Below are positions 27,222 to 36,061 of a stretch of DNA of 64,000 bases, in pieces. Both the position numbers and the translations under genes were made by a program. Numbering within the stretch: position 1 is the first letter of the stretch; each line of letters opens with the position of its first letter. Origin of the DNA: Yokenella regensburgei ATCC 49455 (GTDB lineage Bacteria > Pseudomonadota > Gammaproteobacteria > Enterobacterales > Enterobacteriaceae); contig NZ_JMPS01000073.1 of assembly GCF_000735455.1 (NCBI RefSeq), positions 1 through 64,000 of the forward strand. The letters are read 5' to 3'. The notes beneath the pieces are model-generated. The model was not told the DNA's origin, did no database searches, and worked only from the letters and a program-made list of their open reading frames with translations.

Positions 27222-28079
27222 TTAACTGATTGCATCCAACAACGCTTTCGCGGCCAGTTTACCTAATGCGTTGCCGGCGAGTGGGCTGTCGCCGGTGAGC
27301 ATTCTCCTGTCCTGATGCGTGGCGCCGCTGATATCCTTGTTTACTATCTCAAAACCGATGTTTTTCAACTGTTCGCCAAATTGCCAGGTTAAGTGTCCAG
27401 GCATATAACCAATATCCGGTGTCTGGGCATCCAGCGTATCCGGGAATGCGCAAATTTTATAACCGGCAAACAGGTCGTTACGCTCAACCGAAAGAAACGC
27501 GGCGGGTCCGTGGCAAAGCGAAATAATGAATTTGTCATTGGCCATGGCCCACTCGAGCACATTTTTCACTTCGGCGCTTGCGGGAAGCCCAATAAGCGCG
27601 CCGTGACCACCAGGTATAAATACGGCGAGATAATCAGAATCGTTGCCCAGCTCGGCACTGATGACATCCGCGAGTTTTAGCGGTGCTTTAAAGTGCTCAT
27701 GGTATCTGGTAAACAGACCGGTAATCTCTTCATCCTCGGTTGGCATAGCCCAATATTCAAACTTCACTGGATTACCGGAGAGTGTCGCAATGTCGAAGCT
27801 AAAACCCGCTTTATCAAGGTGATACATAGGCAACAGCGTTTCTACCGGATGGTTTCCCGTCGAGAAGAAAGTCCCGTTGTCCATCTGCAGATAGCGCTCA
27901 TCGGCACATAACATCAGGATCTTCCAACGTCCTCCCGTGTAAGGCGAAGGATAACTGGCACCGCTAAGATTTGACCGGGGGGAAGTAAACTGGCTGAGTG
28001 AGTATGGTGAAGGGAAAAAAGCATCATATTCAGCCGGATCTGGCGTTGGACGTTTATCATTGGAGGTATTCACAGTCAT
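27222..28079 (-). CDS. hchA: HchA (Hsp31), protein deglycase/glyoxalase III chaperone
   Basis: DJ-1/PfpI-superfamily protein of 285 residues, close to E. coli Hsp31 (283). It acts as a holding chaperone and methylglyoxal-detoxifying enzyme. The nucleophile Cys is in SLCHGPAAF, the partner Glu region is in the N-terminal half, and the metal-binding N-terminal segments (PSPYTGGRWKILMLCADERYLQMDNG, STGNHPVETLLPMYHLDKAGF) are intact. The ribosome site AGGAGAA precedes the ATG at 28079. It heads an operon with the LuxR solo, whereas in E. coli hchA neighbours the hprRS two-component system. Confidence 0.95.
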   Translation of the reverse strand: MTVNTSNDKRPTPDPAEYDAFFPSPYSLSQFTSPRSNLSGASYPSPYTGGRWKILMLCADERYLQMDNGTFFSTGNHPVETLLPMYHLDKAGFSFDIATLSGNPVKFEYWAMPTEDEEITGLFTRYHEHFKAPLKLADVISAELGNDSDYLAVFIPGGHGALIGLPASAEVKNVLEWAMANDKFIISLCHGPAAFLSVERNDLFAGYKICAFPDTLDAQTPDIGYMPGHLTWQFGEQLKNIGFEIVNKDISGATHQDRRMLTGDSPLAGNALGKLAAKALLDAIS

Positions 28080-28295
28080 GGTATTCTCCTGTAATTAACG
28101 AGATGGCCTTCCCACTATAGAATGTTAACAATACATGTAAATAAGGGATTTCCCTCAGAGCCACGGTATCATGCTATTTAAGGCTGCGAATAACTCATTG
28201 TTTTACATTACACTCAGTGTTGTTACCGTCAGAAATATATATCCATGATAACTGTGATGATTAGCTCGTCCATGAGCTAATCCCTACCCTCTTAA

Positions 28296-29078
28296 TTATG
28301 CGCAGGCGGCAATACGGTCATTGAGCGTGTCGCTTATCTTCTCAACCATCGGAGAAATACTTTCCTTGGTTCGTTGACTGCGCTCGATATTAATGTTGAA
28401 AATATCCGTTATTGTGCTGGGATGCCCGCCAAGCAGACATACGCGGTCTGAAAGCATTACTGCCTCCTCAACGCTGTGTGTCACCAGTAGCATCGAGCGT
28501 GTTTTAATGACCCGGTTTTCCCACAACTCGATAAGATCCTGACGAAGTTTATTGCCCGTGAAAATATCCAGCGCTGAGAACGGCTCATCCATCAGTAAAA
28601 GGTCTGGCTCTACCGCCAGCGCGCGGGCAAAACCGACTCGCTGGCGCATTCCTCCTGAGAGCTCTCGCGGATAGGCTTTCTCGTAGCCGGAAAGACCGAT
28701 GAGATCCAGCATATCCATCGTTCTTTTCCCAACTTCGTCTGAAGAAAGTCCCTGAGCCTGTAAGCCAAATGCGACGCTATCGAACACATTTAACCATGGA
28801 AAAAGCGCAAACGACTGGAAGACCATACTGGTATTTTTGCCCGGTCCGTTAACAGGCAGGTCACAGCAAACAATAGAACCGAAATCGGGTTCGACAAGGC
28901 CGGCAACCATACGCAGAAGCGTTGATTTTCCAGAGCCGGAACGGCCGAGTAACGCCACAATCTCATTCTCTTTTATCTCAAGGTTGATATGCTCCAGCAC
29001 GGTGACTTTTTGCTTCCGCTCTTTATTAAAAAATTTAGAGACGTTTTTAACTTCTAATACCAATGGTGATTTTTTCAT
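28296..29078 (-). CDS. SsuB/NrtD-like ABC transporter ATPase
   Basis: ATPase of about 260 residues of the nitrate/taurine/sulfonate importer group. Walker A is GRSGSGKST, the signature is LSGGMRQRVG, Walker B is LLLMDEPFSALD, and the H-loop is in LLVTHSVEEAVML. Two starts are plausible: an ATG at 29108 overlapping the permease stop (TAATG), and one at 29078 with a clear AGGA ribosome site; the latter is given. It drives the fused permease encoded just upstream. The context with a sulfatase suggests a sulfate ester or other organosulfur substrate, as in AtsRBC of Pseudomonas. Confidence 0.88.
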   Translation of the reverse strand: MKKSPLVLEVKNVSKFFNKERKQKVTVLEHINLEIKENEIVALLGRSGSGKSTLLRMVAGLVEPDFGSIVCCDLPVNGPGKNTSMVFQSFALFPWLNVFDSVAFGLQAQGLSSDEVGKRTMDMLDLIGLSGYEKAYPRELSGGMRQRVGFARALAVEPDLLLMDEPFSALDIFTGNKLRQDLIELWENRVIKTRSMLLVTHSVEEAVMLSDRVCLLGGHPSTITDIFNINIERSQRTKESISPMVEKISDTLNDRIAACA

Positions 29079-29107
29079 AGTAAATCCTGCGATCCGGTTA
29101 TTACTCA

Positions 29108-30826
29108 TTAGTCGAATTTGAAACGGTTTTCTGCGTAACGGTACATAGGTTGCCAGACGAAAATAATGCACAGCAGCACCATGAAGCACATTGCCAGGCA
29201 TCCTAGCGCTTGCTGTGGATTTTGGCCGGCGTCACCGGCAAGGGAAATAAAGGCACCGAGCCCATTGGTTTGTAGGGTGATTTTTCCCCAGTTCAGTACT
29301 TCGGCAGCGATAGCCGTATTCCAGGCCCCCCCGGCAGCAGAAATTACCCCTGTCACGATGTAAGGGAAGACAGCAGGAAGCGTGAATTTTGTCCACCACA
29401 GCCACCCGCGCAGATGAAAGACTTTACTCGCCTCCACCATCTGGCTGGGGATCATTGATGTCCCGGCAATCACATTAAAAAGTACGTACCATTGTGTTCC
29501 CAACATGATCATCGGGATGGTCCAGCTCCCCAAATCCTGGTGCCATGCCACAATCATAAAAGCAATCAGCGGATAAAAGACGTTGGCAGGAACTGCGGCT
29601 AATACCTGGATAATGGGCTGGAACAAACGTACCAGCTTGGGCCGCAGACCAATCCATACGCCCAGAGGCGTAAAGATAACCACGCTGAGTACCATAGCTG
29701 CAATCACCCGCGCGGCAGTTAATCCCATCCAGCCCGGGAGTGACGACAAATACTCCCGGGGAATGAACAACCACAGCTGGTGTCCGTAATAAATACAGCC
29801 AACGACGATTGCCAGATACCACAAACTGGACCACAGCCAGTTCATCTGGCTCAGGAAAGCAAAAACGCGATGCAACTTTAATCCGTACCATGCTTTCGGT
29901 AGCACAAACAGCCAGAACAAAGAGAACTGCTTACAGGCGCGACCCAAACCTTGCCCTATCATTGAATGGCTCAGGCATTGATAGAACCACGAGCTGGGCA
30001 CTTTTCTGTCACTAACATCCTCATATTTAAACTGATGGGCGTAGCGAACCAGCGGGCGAAATAGCAGTTGGTCAAAGATAACGATATTAACGATAAGCGC
30101 TAACACACCACGGAGTATGCCTGGAAGACTGCCGTCCTGTAGCGCAATACCAATATAAGAACCAACACCAGGTAAATTCGTACTGCCGTCCCCTACCGTC
30201 AGCATCTCTGAGGCAATCAACGCGAACCAGGCGGCAGACTGCGACACCATGGTATTCCACAGCAAACCCGGAAATGAATAGATGAACCCCAGTCGCCAGA
30301 ATTTCTGCCACGGGTTATAGCGGAACGCTTCCGTCGCTTCTGCCAGCTCATTGGGCACGACTCTGAGCGTCTGGTAGAGCGTCAGCATCATGTTCCACGC
30401 TTGCGCGGTAAAAACGGCAAATATTGCAAGCCCTTCCAGTCCCATTACGCTATGAGGATAAAGCCCAAGGAAAAACGCAGTGGTAAAAGTCAGGAAGCCC
30501 ACTAACGGAACGGATTCCATAAAGTTAACGAAGGGCAAAATGACACGTCTCATCGGAACATATTTTGCTGCCAGTACCGCAAAGACGATTGAAAATATCA
30601 TCGAGTAAAACAGCCCGATAATCAGGCGCATGGTGGTGCGAAGCGTGTAGTAAGGAAGAAAATGATAATCGAGGTTTAGCGCGGGTAAATCACGTCCATT
30701 GAATGCGCTATGCATCCCCTGCCAACCGTAGATAAATAAAAGAATACTTGCCACAAGAATAAATCCGACAACCACATCGTTAAGCACAGAAGTTGTCTTG
30801 CTTCTGTGTTTTGTCAAAGCATGCAT
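29108..30826 (-). CDS. Fused double ABC permease (SsuC/NrtB-like)
   Basis: A 572-residue membrane protein with two complete binding-protein-dependent permease domains in tandem. Each half carries the EAA coupling motif: NELAEATEAFRYNPWQKFWRLGF (about residue 160) and PSQMVEASKVFHLRGWLWWTKFTLP (about 455). Each half has about six helices, so a single chain forms the whole channel. No periplasmic binding protein gene is adjacent; its place upstream is taken by a small gene of unknown function. It is divergent from a Tat-exported sulfatase. Confidence 0.88.
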   Translation of the reverse strand: MHALTKHRSKTTSVLNDVVVGFILVASILLFIYGWQGMHSAFNGRDLPALNLDYHFLPYYTLRTTMRLIIGLFYSMIFSIVFAVLAAKYVPMRRVILPFVNFMESVPLVGFLTFTTAFFLGLYPHSVMGLEGLAIFAVFTAQAWNMMLTLYQTLRVVPNELAEATEAFRYNPWQKFWRLGFIYSFPGLLWNTMVSQSAAWFALIASEMLTVGDGSTNLPGVGSYIGIALQDGSLPGILRGVLALIVNIVIFDQLLFRPLVRYAHQFKYEDVSDRKVPSSWFYQCLSHSMIGQGLGRACKQFSLFWLFVLPKAWYGLKLHRVFAFLSQMNWLWSSLWYLAIVVGCIYYGHQLWLFIPREYLSSLPGWMGLTAARVIAAMVLSVVIFTPLGVWIGLRPKLVRLFQPIIQVLAAVPANVFYPLIAFMIVAWHQDLGSWTIPMIMLGTQWYVLFNVIAGTSMIPSQMVEASKVFHLRGWLWWTKFTLPAVFPYIVTGVISAAGGAWNTAIAAEVLNWGKITLQTNGLGAFISLAGDAGQNPQQALGCLAMCFMVLLCIIFVWQPMYRYAENRFKFD

Positions 30827-30967
30827 AATAAGAGTCTCCGCTCATTAATTCATGCGCAGGGAAAAATCTTCACTGAACATGAATGAATAATGCAAGATGA
30901 GAGTTACAAACCCAAATTAGCCATAGAGGAATGCAGGCGTCACCTGCCCTCTATGGCATATTACGAA

Positions 30968-31189
30968 TTAAGGCAGCAGCGTGTCGATATAATCCTCAAC
31001 AGCGCGCTGTCTTTTTTGCGCTAGTTTTTGCAGGAAGCCACTGACGAGATTTTTCCCATCAGAGAGCGTTTTATTAATGGAGAGTGGTGATGAATTTCTC
31101 GCTGGCTGACAGGTATCCGCCAGCGCTGAAAAATGAATTGTGCTATTAGCATCAACGTAAAACATATAGCGTTTGGTTGTGAGCAGCAT
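30968..31189 (-). CDS. Small protein of unknown function upstream of the ABC permease
   Basis: From the ATG at 31189 this encodes 73 residues with no signal peptide or membrane helix, one Cys, and a basic C-terminal helix (GFLQKLAQKRQRAVEDYIDTLLP). The ribosome site GGTGAGG, seven bases upstream, supports translation. It lies 141 bp before the permease gene on the same strand. I do not recognise the family. It is far too small to be the missing substrate-binding protein. Confidence 0.5.
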   Translation of the reverse strand: MLLTTKRYMFYVDANSTIHFSALADTCQPARNSSPLSINKTLSDGKNLVSGFLQKLAQKRQRAVEDYIDTLLP

Positions 31190-31294
31190 GCTACACCTCA
31201 CCTAAGTGCATAAAATGAAAGGTCAATATCTGACAGCTTTAAGGCAACTGCCGTGACCACCTCCATTGCATACACCTGATTTCAATGCAGATAG

Positions 31295-31348
31295 TCAGCC
31301 TGTGCTTAGCCCTCTCGATGGAGGTTCATCAGAAATGTTATGCGTCAT
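31295..31348 (-). CDS. 17-codon mini-gene, possible leader peptide
   Basis: Reads MTHNISDEPPSRGLSTG and stops. It is preceded, seven bases away, by a GAGGAG ribosome site (complement at 31356-31361), the strongest site in this intergenic region. It is the first translatable frame on the transcript leading to the 73-residue gene and the ABC transporter. A regulatory leader peptide or a chance frame are both possible. Confidence 0.3.
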   Translation of the reverse strand: MTHNISDEPPSRGLSTG

Positions 31349-31901
31349 AACGCTTCTCCTCTTGGAAATATGGGGTTAATTCGGGGATACCGGGATGATT
31401 CCGATGAGAACATCACGCTACCTCAATGTTTATTTTGAGGCGCAATCACATGATAAGTGGGATTGCTGCCCGCCGGGACCGGCAAGCAGCGACAGGAATT
31501 TTTGCGCTAGCTCGCCTTATTATTAAGTTCAGGATAACTGTCCAACGCATGACTCCTGTTTGAAAGATGCCTCATTATAGCTATGCGGCTTCAACGGTAA
31601 ATTAAAAAATCACTTCCAGTTATGAATTGTTTAGCTATGACAAGATAAGAGTTAATGTTTCAAAACAATACGGCTTGTGCCTTTTCATGTATCTACCGTC
31701 GCCAGTCATCGAAACAGCGATTGTCGACGATAAATAATTACAGGGCTAAACGTGATGATACAGACTTTCACTGAAAATCGATTAAATAACAAAGTTAGGT
31801 AAAGTTAAAAGTAACCGTACAATATCTTACGCAATCTGTCTTTGTCACAAAGAAAAATTGTCATAGGTTTATCCGTCATCGTGTTTAAAACGGAGAGTAA
31901 T
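31349..31901. other. Divergent control region, ABC transporter versus Tat sulfatase
   Basis: About 550 bp without a clear gene. A hairpin with arms CCTCAA and TTGAGG is at 31421-31440. The right third (from about 31590) is AT-rich and should hold the promoters. Sulfur-control proteins (CysB/Cbl) would be expected to act here, but I cannot recognise a specific site. Confidence 0.4.
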
Positions 31902-33806
31902 ATGACAGATAAAATGAAAGTTTCACGCCGAAAATTCTTGCTAGGATCCGGTGTCATTACGGCAGCAACGTTAGTCACTGCGCCAGAAGCATTAGCAAGG
32001 AATATAGTGACAGCGTCCCCTGAAGGTGCACCTCAACAACAAGGAGCTGCGTTATCTAAAAAGTATCACTATCAGTTTAGCGGAGAAATGCCCGATAAAA
32101 TCCCCGAAGGCTATAATATCCTTTTCATCACATCGGATCAGGAGCGTCACTTTGATCCTTATCCGTTCCCCGTACAGGGCCGTGAGCGCTTAATGGAATC
32201 GGGAACAACATTCACCAACCATCATATTTGCAGTAGTGTTTGTACACCTTCTCGTTCGGTGTTATATACCGGCTTGCATATGCCTGAGACTAAAATGTTT
32301 GATAACCCCGGTTTTCCGTGGATGCCGGACAGCCTTGATCCTGAATTAGGTACCATTGGTAATATCATGAGCGAAATAGGTTATTACCCTGCATATAAAG
32401 GAAAGTGGCATTTAAGTACTTTAATGGAGGATCCTGTTGCTAAAAACGCTGAGGGCAATACCGATATTGGCATGATCCCCAGAGTTAAGCTTCATGAAAT
32501 CATGGAGGGTTATGGTTTTCACGATTATAGCGGAATTGGTGACATTATCGGACATAGTCATGGCGGATATTTATATGATGAACTTACGGCGGGAGAAGCG
32601 ATAAACTGGTTGAGGGATAAAGGCAGTGAACTGCAAAGTAATAATAAGCAATGGTTCCTGGCTGTTAATCTGGTTAACCCACACGATACCATGTACATAG
32701 ATACTGACACCGACGATGATAAAAACCAATGGCGCGGCGCTCTGATTCTGAACAGTAACTCTTCAACTCCCAATAAAGCGCCGCAGAACACGATTTATCG
32801 GGATTCATGGCCCGAAGTTCCGCTGGCTCCTTCCAGACACCAGGCGTTCAGCGAGCATGGCAGGCCACCAGCGCATCTTGAGTATCAGTTGTGTAATGGT
32901 TTGCTGGTTGGGAATATTGCCGATCAGGACCGTCGCTGGAGAATTCTTCAGGATTATTACTTTAACTGCATTCGTGATAACGATACTCAGCTGGTCAGGA
33001 TCCTCGATGAGCTGGATGCGCTAGATTTAACCAAAAATACTATTATTGTTTATACTGCCGATCATGGTGAGTTATGCGGTGCTCATCAGATGAATGGCAA
33101 AGGTACCTGCACTTATAAAGAGCAAGTTCATGTGCCAATGATAATCAGTCATCCCGCATTTCCCGGTGGCAGAAAATGTGCTGCGCTGACCTCCCATTTA
33201 GATATCGCCCCCACTCTGGTGGGCCTGACGGGAAGTGCAAATAAATCCAGGAGTACCACCCTGAAAAACCGTAAAGGATATGACTTCAGCACTTTGCTAT
33301 TTAATCCGGAATCATCCCCGATTGACGCGATTAGAAAGGGTATCTTGTATTGTTATGACATGTTGTTGTTTTCTGATGCTACCTACGTTGGCAACATGTT
33401 TAAAATAATCAGGAATGAAGCGCTAAGCCGAGAAGAAAAACAAAAACGCTTTTCTGTCCTCTCTCCAGACCTCAGAAAAAGAGGCGGTGTGCGGATGATG
33501 TATGATGGTCGATATAAATTTACGCGCTATTTTTCATTACAACAACATCATACCCCTCACACCCCAGATGAACTTTTTAGTCTTAATGATATTGAACTGT
33601 ATGATCTGAAGTCGGATCCCCATGAAATGAACAATCTGGCAAATAACCAACAAAACGTGTCGTTGATTATGGCCATGAACGACAAACTCAATACGCTATT
33701 TTCAAACGAAATAGCGGGAAATGATGATGGAAGTTGGATCCCTCCCCTTCATGGGATTCAGTGGGATCTCGATCCAGAAAGAGTACATCGTTTGATGAGA
33801 GATTAA
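31902..33806 (+). CDS. Sulfatase, Cys-type, Tat-exported
   Basis: Periplasmic sulfatase of 634 residues with a twin-arginine signal (SRRKFLLGSG, then cleavage near ALA). Metal-binding NILFITSDQERH is at residue 72. The modification site is Cys114 in CTPSR, the standard Cys-type motif, in contrast to the Ser-type enzyme at 19.8 kb. Other blocks are AYKGKWHLS, NLVNPHDTMY and IVYTADHGELCGAHQMNGKGT. The HGE...GAH arrangement and length fit the choline/alkyl or glycan sulfatase side of the family; the substrate is not predictable. The ATG at 31902 follows CGGAGAG; the frame extends 20 codons upstream without a signal. Its maturase gene follows 21 bp later. Tat export lets the folded or modified protein cross the membrane. 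Confidence 0.9.
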   Translation: MTDKMKVSRRKFLLGSGVITAATLVTAPEALARNIVTASPEGAPQQQGAALSKKYHYQFSGEMPDKIPEGYNILFITSDQERHFDPYPFPVQGRERLMESGTTFTNHHICSSVCTPSRSVLYTGLHMPETKMFDNPGFPWMPDSLDPELGTIGNIMSEIGYYPAYKGKWHLSTLMEDPVAKNAEGNTDIGMIPRVKLHEIMEGYGFHDYSGIGDIIGHSHGGYLYDELTAGEAINWLRDKGSELQSNNKQWFLAVNLVNPHDTMYIDTDTDDDKNQWRGALILNSNSSTPNKAPQNTIYRDSWPEVPLAPSRHQAFSEHGRPPAHLEYQLCNGLLVGNIADQDRRWRILQDYYFNCIRDNDTQLVRILDELDALDLTKNTIIVYTADHGELCGAHQMNGKGTCTYKEQVHVPMIISHPAFPGGRKCAALTSHLDIAPTLVGLTGSANKSRSTTLKNRKGYDFSTLLFNPESSPIDAIRKGILYCYDMLLFSDATYVGNMFKIIRNEALSREEKQKRFSVLSPDLRKRGGVRMMYDGRYKFTRYFSLQQHHTPHTPDELFSLNDIELYDLKSDPHEMNNLANNQQNVSLIMAMNDKLNTLFSNEIAGNDDGSWIPPLHGIQWDLDPERVHRLMRD

Positions 33807-33827
33807 TTCTATTGGGGGGAGAATATC

Positions 33828-35060
33828 ATGTATCGTCAATGCCATGTTATGGCTAAACCAGGTGGTGCAAAATGCAATATTGATTGCAAATATTGCTTTT
33901 ACCACGAAAAGCAGTCGTTGTACCCGCAGCGTAAGCAACACTGGAAAATGTCTGAAGAGACTCTGGAAGAGTATGTTAAGCAGCATATTGCGGCACAGCA
34001 TTCCCATCCGGTGACGTTCTCCTGGCAAGGAGGTGAACCGCTTCTCTTAGGCCTTCCCTTTTTTCAGCGAGTTATCCGACTGTGTCAGCGTTATGGTCAG
34101 GGGATGAAAATAACTCACACGTTACAGACCAACGGGATCCTGCTCAACGAAGAATGGGCGAGCTTTCTCTCGCAACATCGCTTTATGGTCGGGCTCTCTG
34201 TTGACGGGCCCGAAGACTTGCACGATCGCTATCGCGTCAGCCATTCAGGTAAAGGCAGTCATCGGTTTGCAATGAAAGCGCTGTCGCTGCTACGCCGCTT
34301 CCAGATAGATTTCAACACATTGACGGTTGTAGGACGGCATAACGTCGCTCACGCCGGTGAGGTCTATGAGTTCCTGCGGCGTAATGGCTCACGCTACATG
34401 CAATTCATTCCGCTCGTTGAACGAGTGAGTAGCGAACCGGCTCCAACGCTCAGGCTGGTGCCCCCCGAAATACAGCACGCGCGTCTGGCCCCCTGGTCAG
34501 TCCCTTCAAAGCAGTACGGTGAGTTTCTTAGTCAGATCTTTGACATCTGGATCCGTCGGGATATTAGCCATATCTCTGTGCAAATGTTTGATGTTGCCAT
34601 GGCTGCCTGGTCCAGGCAGCCAGCCGTTTTATGCGTTCACGCCGAAACCTGCGGTCATGCTTTTGCATTAGAGGCGAATGGCGACCTGTATAATTGCGAT
34701 CACTATGTGTATCCGGAGCATCTTCTGGGGAATATCCATCAACGTAGTATCGATGTCATCAACAACAGTGAAGCCGCAATCTCGTTTGGCCTGGCAAAAA
34801 AGCTAACCCTCACCGACGACTGCAAGGTCTGTCAGTTTCGCTTTGTCTGCCAGGGTGGGTGTCCAAAGCACCGCTTTGCGCGCTCGTCATCGGGAGCGGC
34901 GGGTCATAACTATCTATGCGCGGGCTATCAACATTTTTTCAAGCATATCCAGCCCGTTATGAATCTGTGGGCTGCATTACTGGCCCGTGGTTGCCCACCA
35001 GCGTCGCTGATTCAGTATTTGCGTGAGCAGCACCGATTCTCACTTCGTCGAGTGCGGTAA
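33828..35060 (+). CDS. Anaerobic sulfatase maturase, radical SAM (second copy)
   Basis: Radical-SAM anSME of 410 residues, paralogous to that at 21.6 kb. Cluster motif CNIDCKYC is at residues 16-23. SPASM cysteines follow in CVHAETCGHAFALEANGDLYNCDHYVYP and CKVCQFRFVCQGGCPKHR...YLCAGYQHF. It should convert Cys114 of the preceding sulfatase to formylglycine. The ribosome site GGGGGGAG precedes the ATG. Its last 104 bp overlap the convergent LysR gene. The C-terminal extension after AGYQHF (about 35 residues) lies in this overlap and is not part of the family core. Confidence 0.92.
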   Translation: MYRQCHVMAKPGGAKCNIDCKYCFYHEKQSLYPQRKQHWKMSEETLEEYVKQHIAAQHSHPVTFSWQGGEPLLLGLPFFQRVIRLCQRYGQGMKITHTLQTNGILLNEEWASFLSQHRFMVGLSVDGPEDLHDRYRVSHSGKGSHRFAMKALSLLRRFQIDFNTLTVVGRHNVAHAGEVYEFLRRNGSRYMQFIPLVERVSSEPAPTLRLVPPEIQHARLAPWSVPSKQYGEFLSQIFDIWIRRDISHISVQMFDVAMAAWSRQPAVLCVHAETCGHAFALEANGDLYNCDHYVYPEHLLGNIHQRSIDVINNSEAAISFGLAKKLTLTDDCKVCQFRFVCQGGCPKHRFARSSSGAAGHNYLCAGYQHFFKHIQPVMNLWAALLARGCPPASLIQYLREQHRFSLRRVR

Positions 35061-35913
35061 AGAATTGCTGCAATAGCCGTGAACGAGACTCCTGGCGGTG
35101 GAAAACCACCATCGGGACGGTGAGGGTTTCTATCAGCGGTACATAGGCAATCCCGGGCATTGAAATCAAACGGGCGGATGCCGGTGCCACGGTCATTCCG
35201 TAACCTGAGGCAATGAGCAGCAACGCTGAGTCGTACTGCTCTACCTCAATGATTCGCTGAGGTTTAACCTCGAGTGAGGTCAGCCTGGCGAGTAACTCAT
35301 CGGCAAGACTGGGTCTTTTTTGGTTGGTATAAACGATGAATCGCCCCTCGCTAAACGCTGCTAATGGGACAGCACAGCCGCGTTGGGCCAGCGGATTCGT
35401 CTGCGGCAATACGGCGATAAGCTGTTCCTGATACAGCGTAGTTTGTTCTATGTCATCGGCAATAACATTGATTCGGCCAATACCGACATCGATATGTCCA
35501 GCACGTAGCGCCTCTACCTGCTGCACACTGTTCATCTCCACTATCTGCACTTCCACGTCAGGACACATCTGCATGAAGCGTCTGACAACGGAAGCCAGGT
35601 GTGCATGAAAATTGGCTGAAACAAAGCCAATTTTGATAACGTTATCCTCCTGGTTGAACATGCGCTGCGCATACCCTTGCATCCGCTCTGCGCGCTGCAA
35701 AATCTCTCTCGCTTGCTGATAAATGAGTTCTCCCGCTACGGTTGTCTTTAATGGCCGGGAACGTCTGTCGATGAGCAGTCCCCCCATTTCATGTTCCAGC
35801 TCCTGGATCCGCTGGCTTAATGGTGGCTGCGATATGCAAAGAAGTGCGGCGGCTTTGGAAAATGATCCTAATTCCACCACGGTAACAAAATACTTTAAAC
35901 GCCGTAGATCCAT
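34957..35913 (-). CDS. LysR-family regulator (CatM/BenM-like)
   Basis: A 318-residue regulator with a winged HTH (LRRLKYFVTVVELGSFSKAAALLCISQPPLSQRIQELE) and a periplasmic-binding-like effector domain. It is closest in style to the CatM/BenM aromatic-catabolism group (FVSANFHAHLASVVRRF, GHIDVGIGRI). It is divergent from the decarboxylase gene by 148 bp, which contains two palindromes suited to LysR binding, and probably activates it in response to an aromatic acid. Its 3' end overlaps the maturase gene by 104 bp in antisense. Confidence 0.9.
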   Translation of the reverse strand: MDLRRLKYFVTVVELGSFSKAAALLCISQPPLSQRIQELEHEMGGLLIDRRSRPLKTTVAGELIYQQAREILQRAERMQGYAQRMFNQEDNVIKIGFVSANFHAHLASVVRRFMQMCPDVEVQIVEMNSVQQVEALRAGHIDVGIGRINVIADDIEQTTLYQEQLIAVLPQTNPLAQRGCAVPLAAFSEGRFIVYTNQKRPSLADELLARLTSLEVKPQRIIEVEQYDSALLLIASGYGMTVAPASARLISMPGIAYVPLIETLTVPMVVFHRQESRSRLLQQFFTALDEVRIGAAHANTESATLVGNHGPVMQPTDS

Positions 35914-35949
35914 CTATCCCTCCTGGGTCAGGCAAAATGATGAGGTTCT

Positions 35950-35964
35950 ATATCAAGCTGATAT
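35950..35964. promoter_or_regulatory. Candidate LysR-type recognition site
   Basis: ATATCAAGCTGATAT is a perfect inverted repeat (ATATCA, 3-base spacer, TGATAT) containing the T-N11-A signature of LysR sites. It lies 37 bp from the regulator start and about 100 bp from the decarboxylase start. Confidence 0.55.
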
Positions 35965-36033
35965 TCTGGAGACCACAATGGTATTTCCTCTTGGGATTTT
36001 TTTAAAACATACTTTGAAGGTCGTTTAATCTCG

Positions 36034-36045
36034 GTATAAATATAC
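36034..36045. promoter_or_regulatory. Second palindrome near the decarboxylase promoter
   Basis: GTATAAATATAC (GTATA, AA, TATAC) lies 17 bp before the decarboxylase ATG. It may be the activation half-site or simply part of a promoter -10 region. Confidence 0.35.
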
Positions 36046-36061
36046 GTAAGAGTATTTCAAT

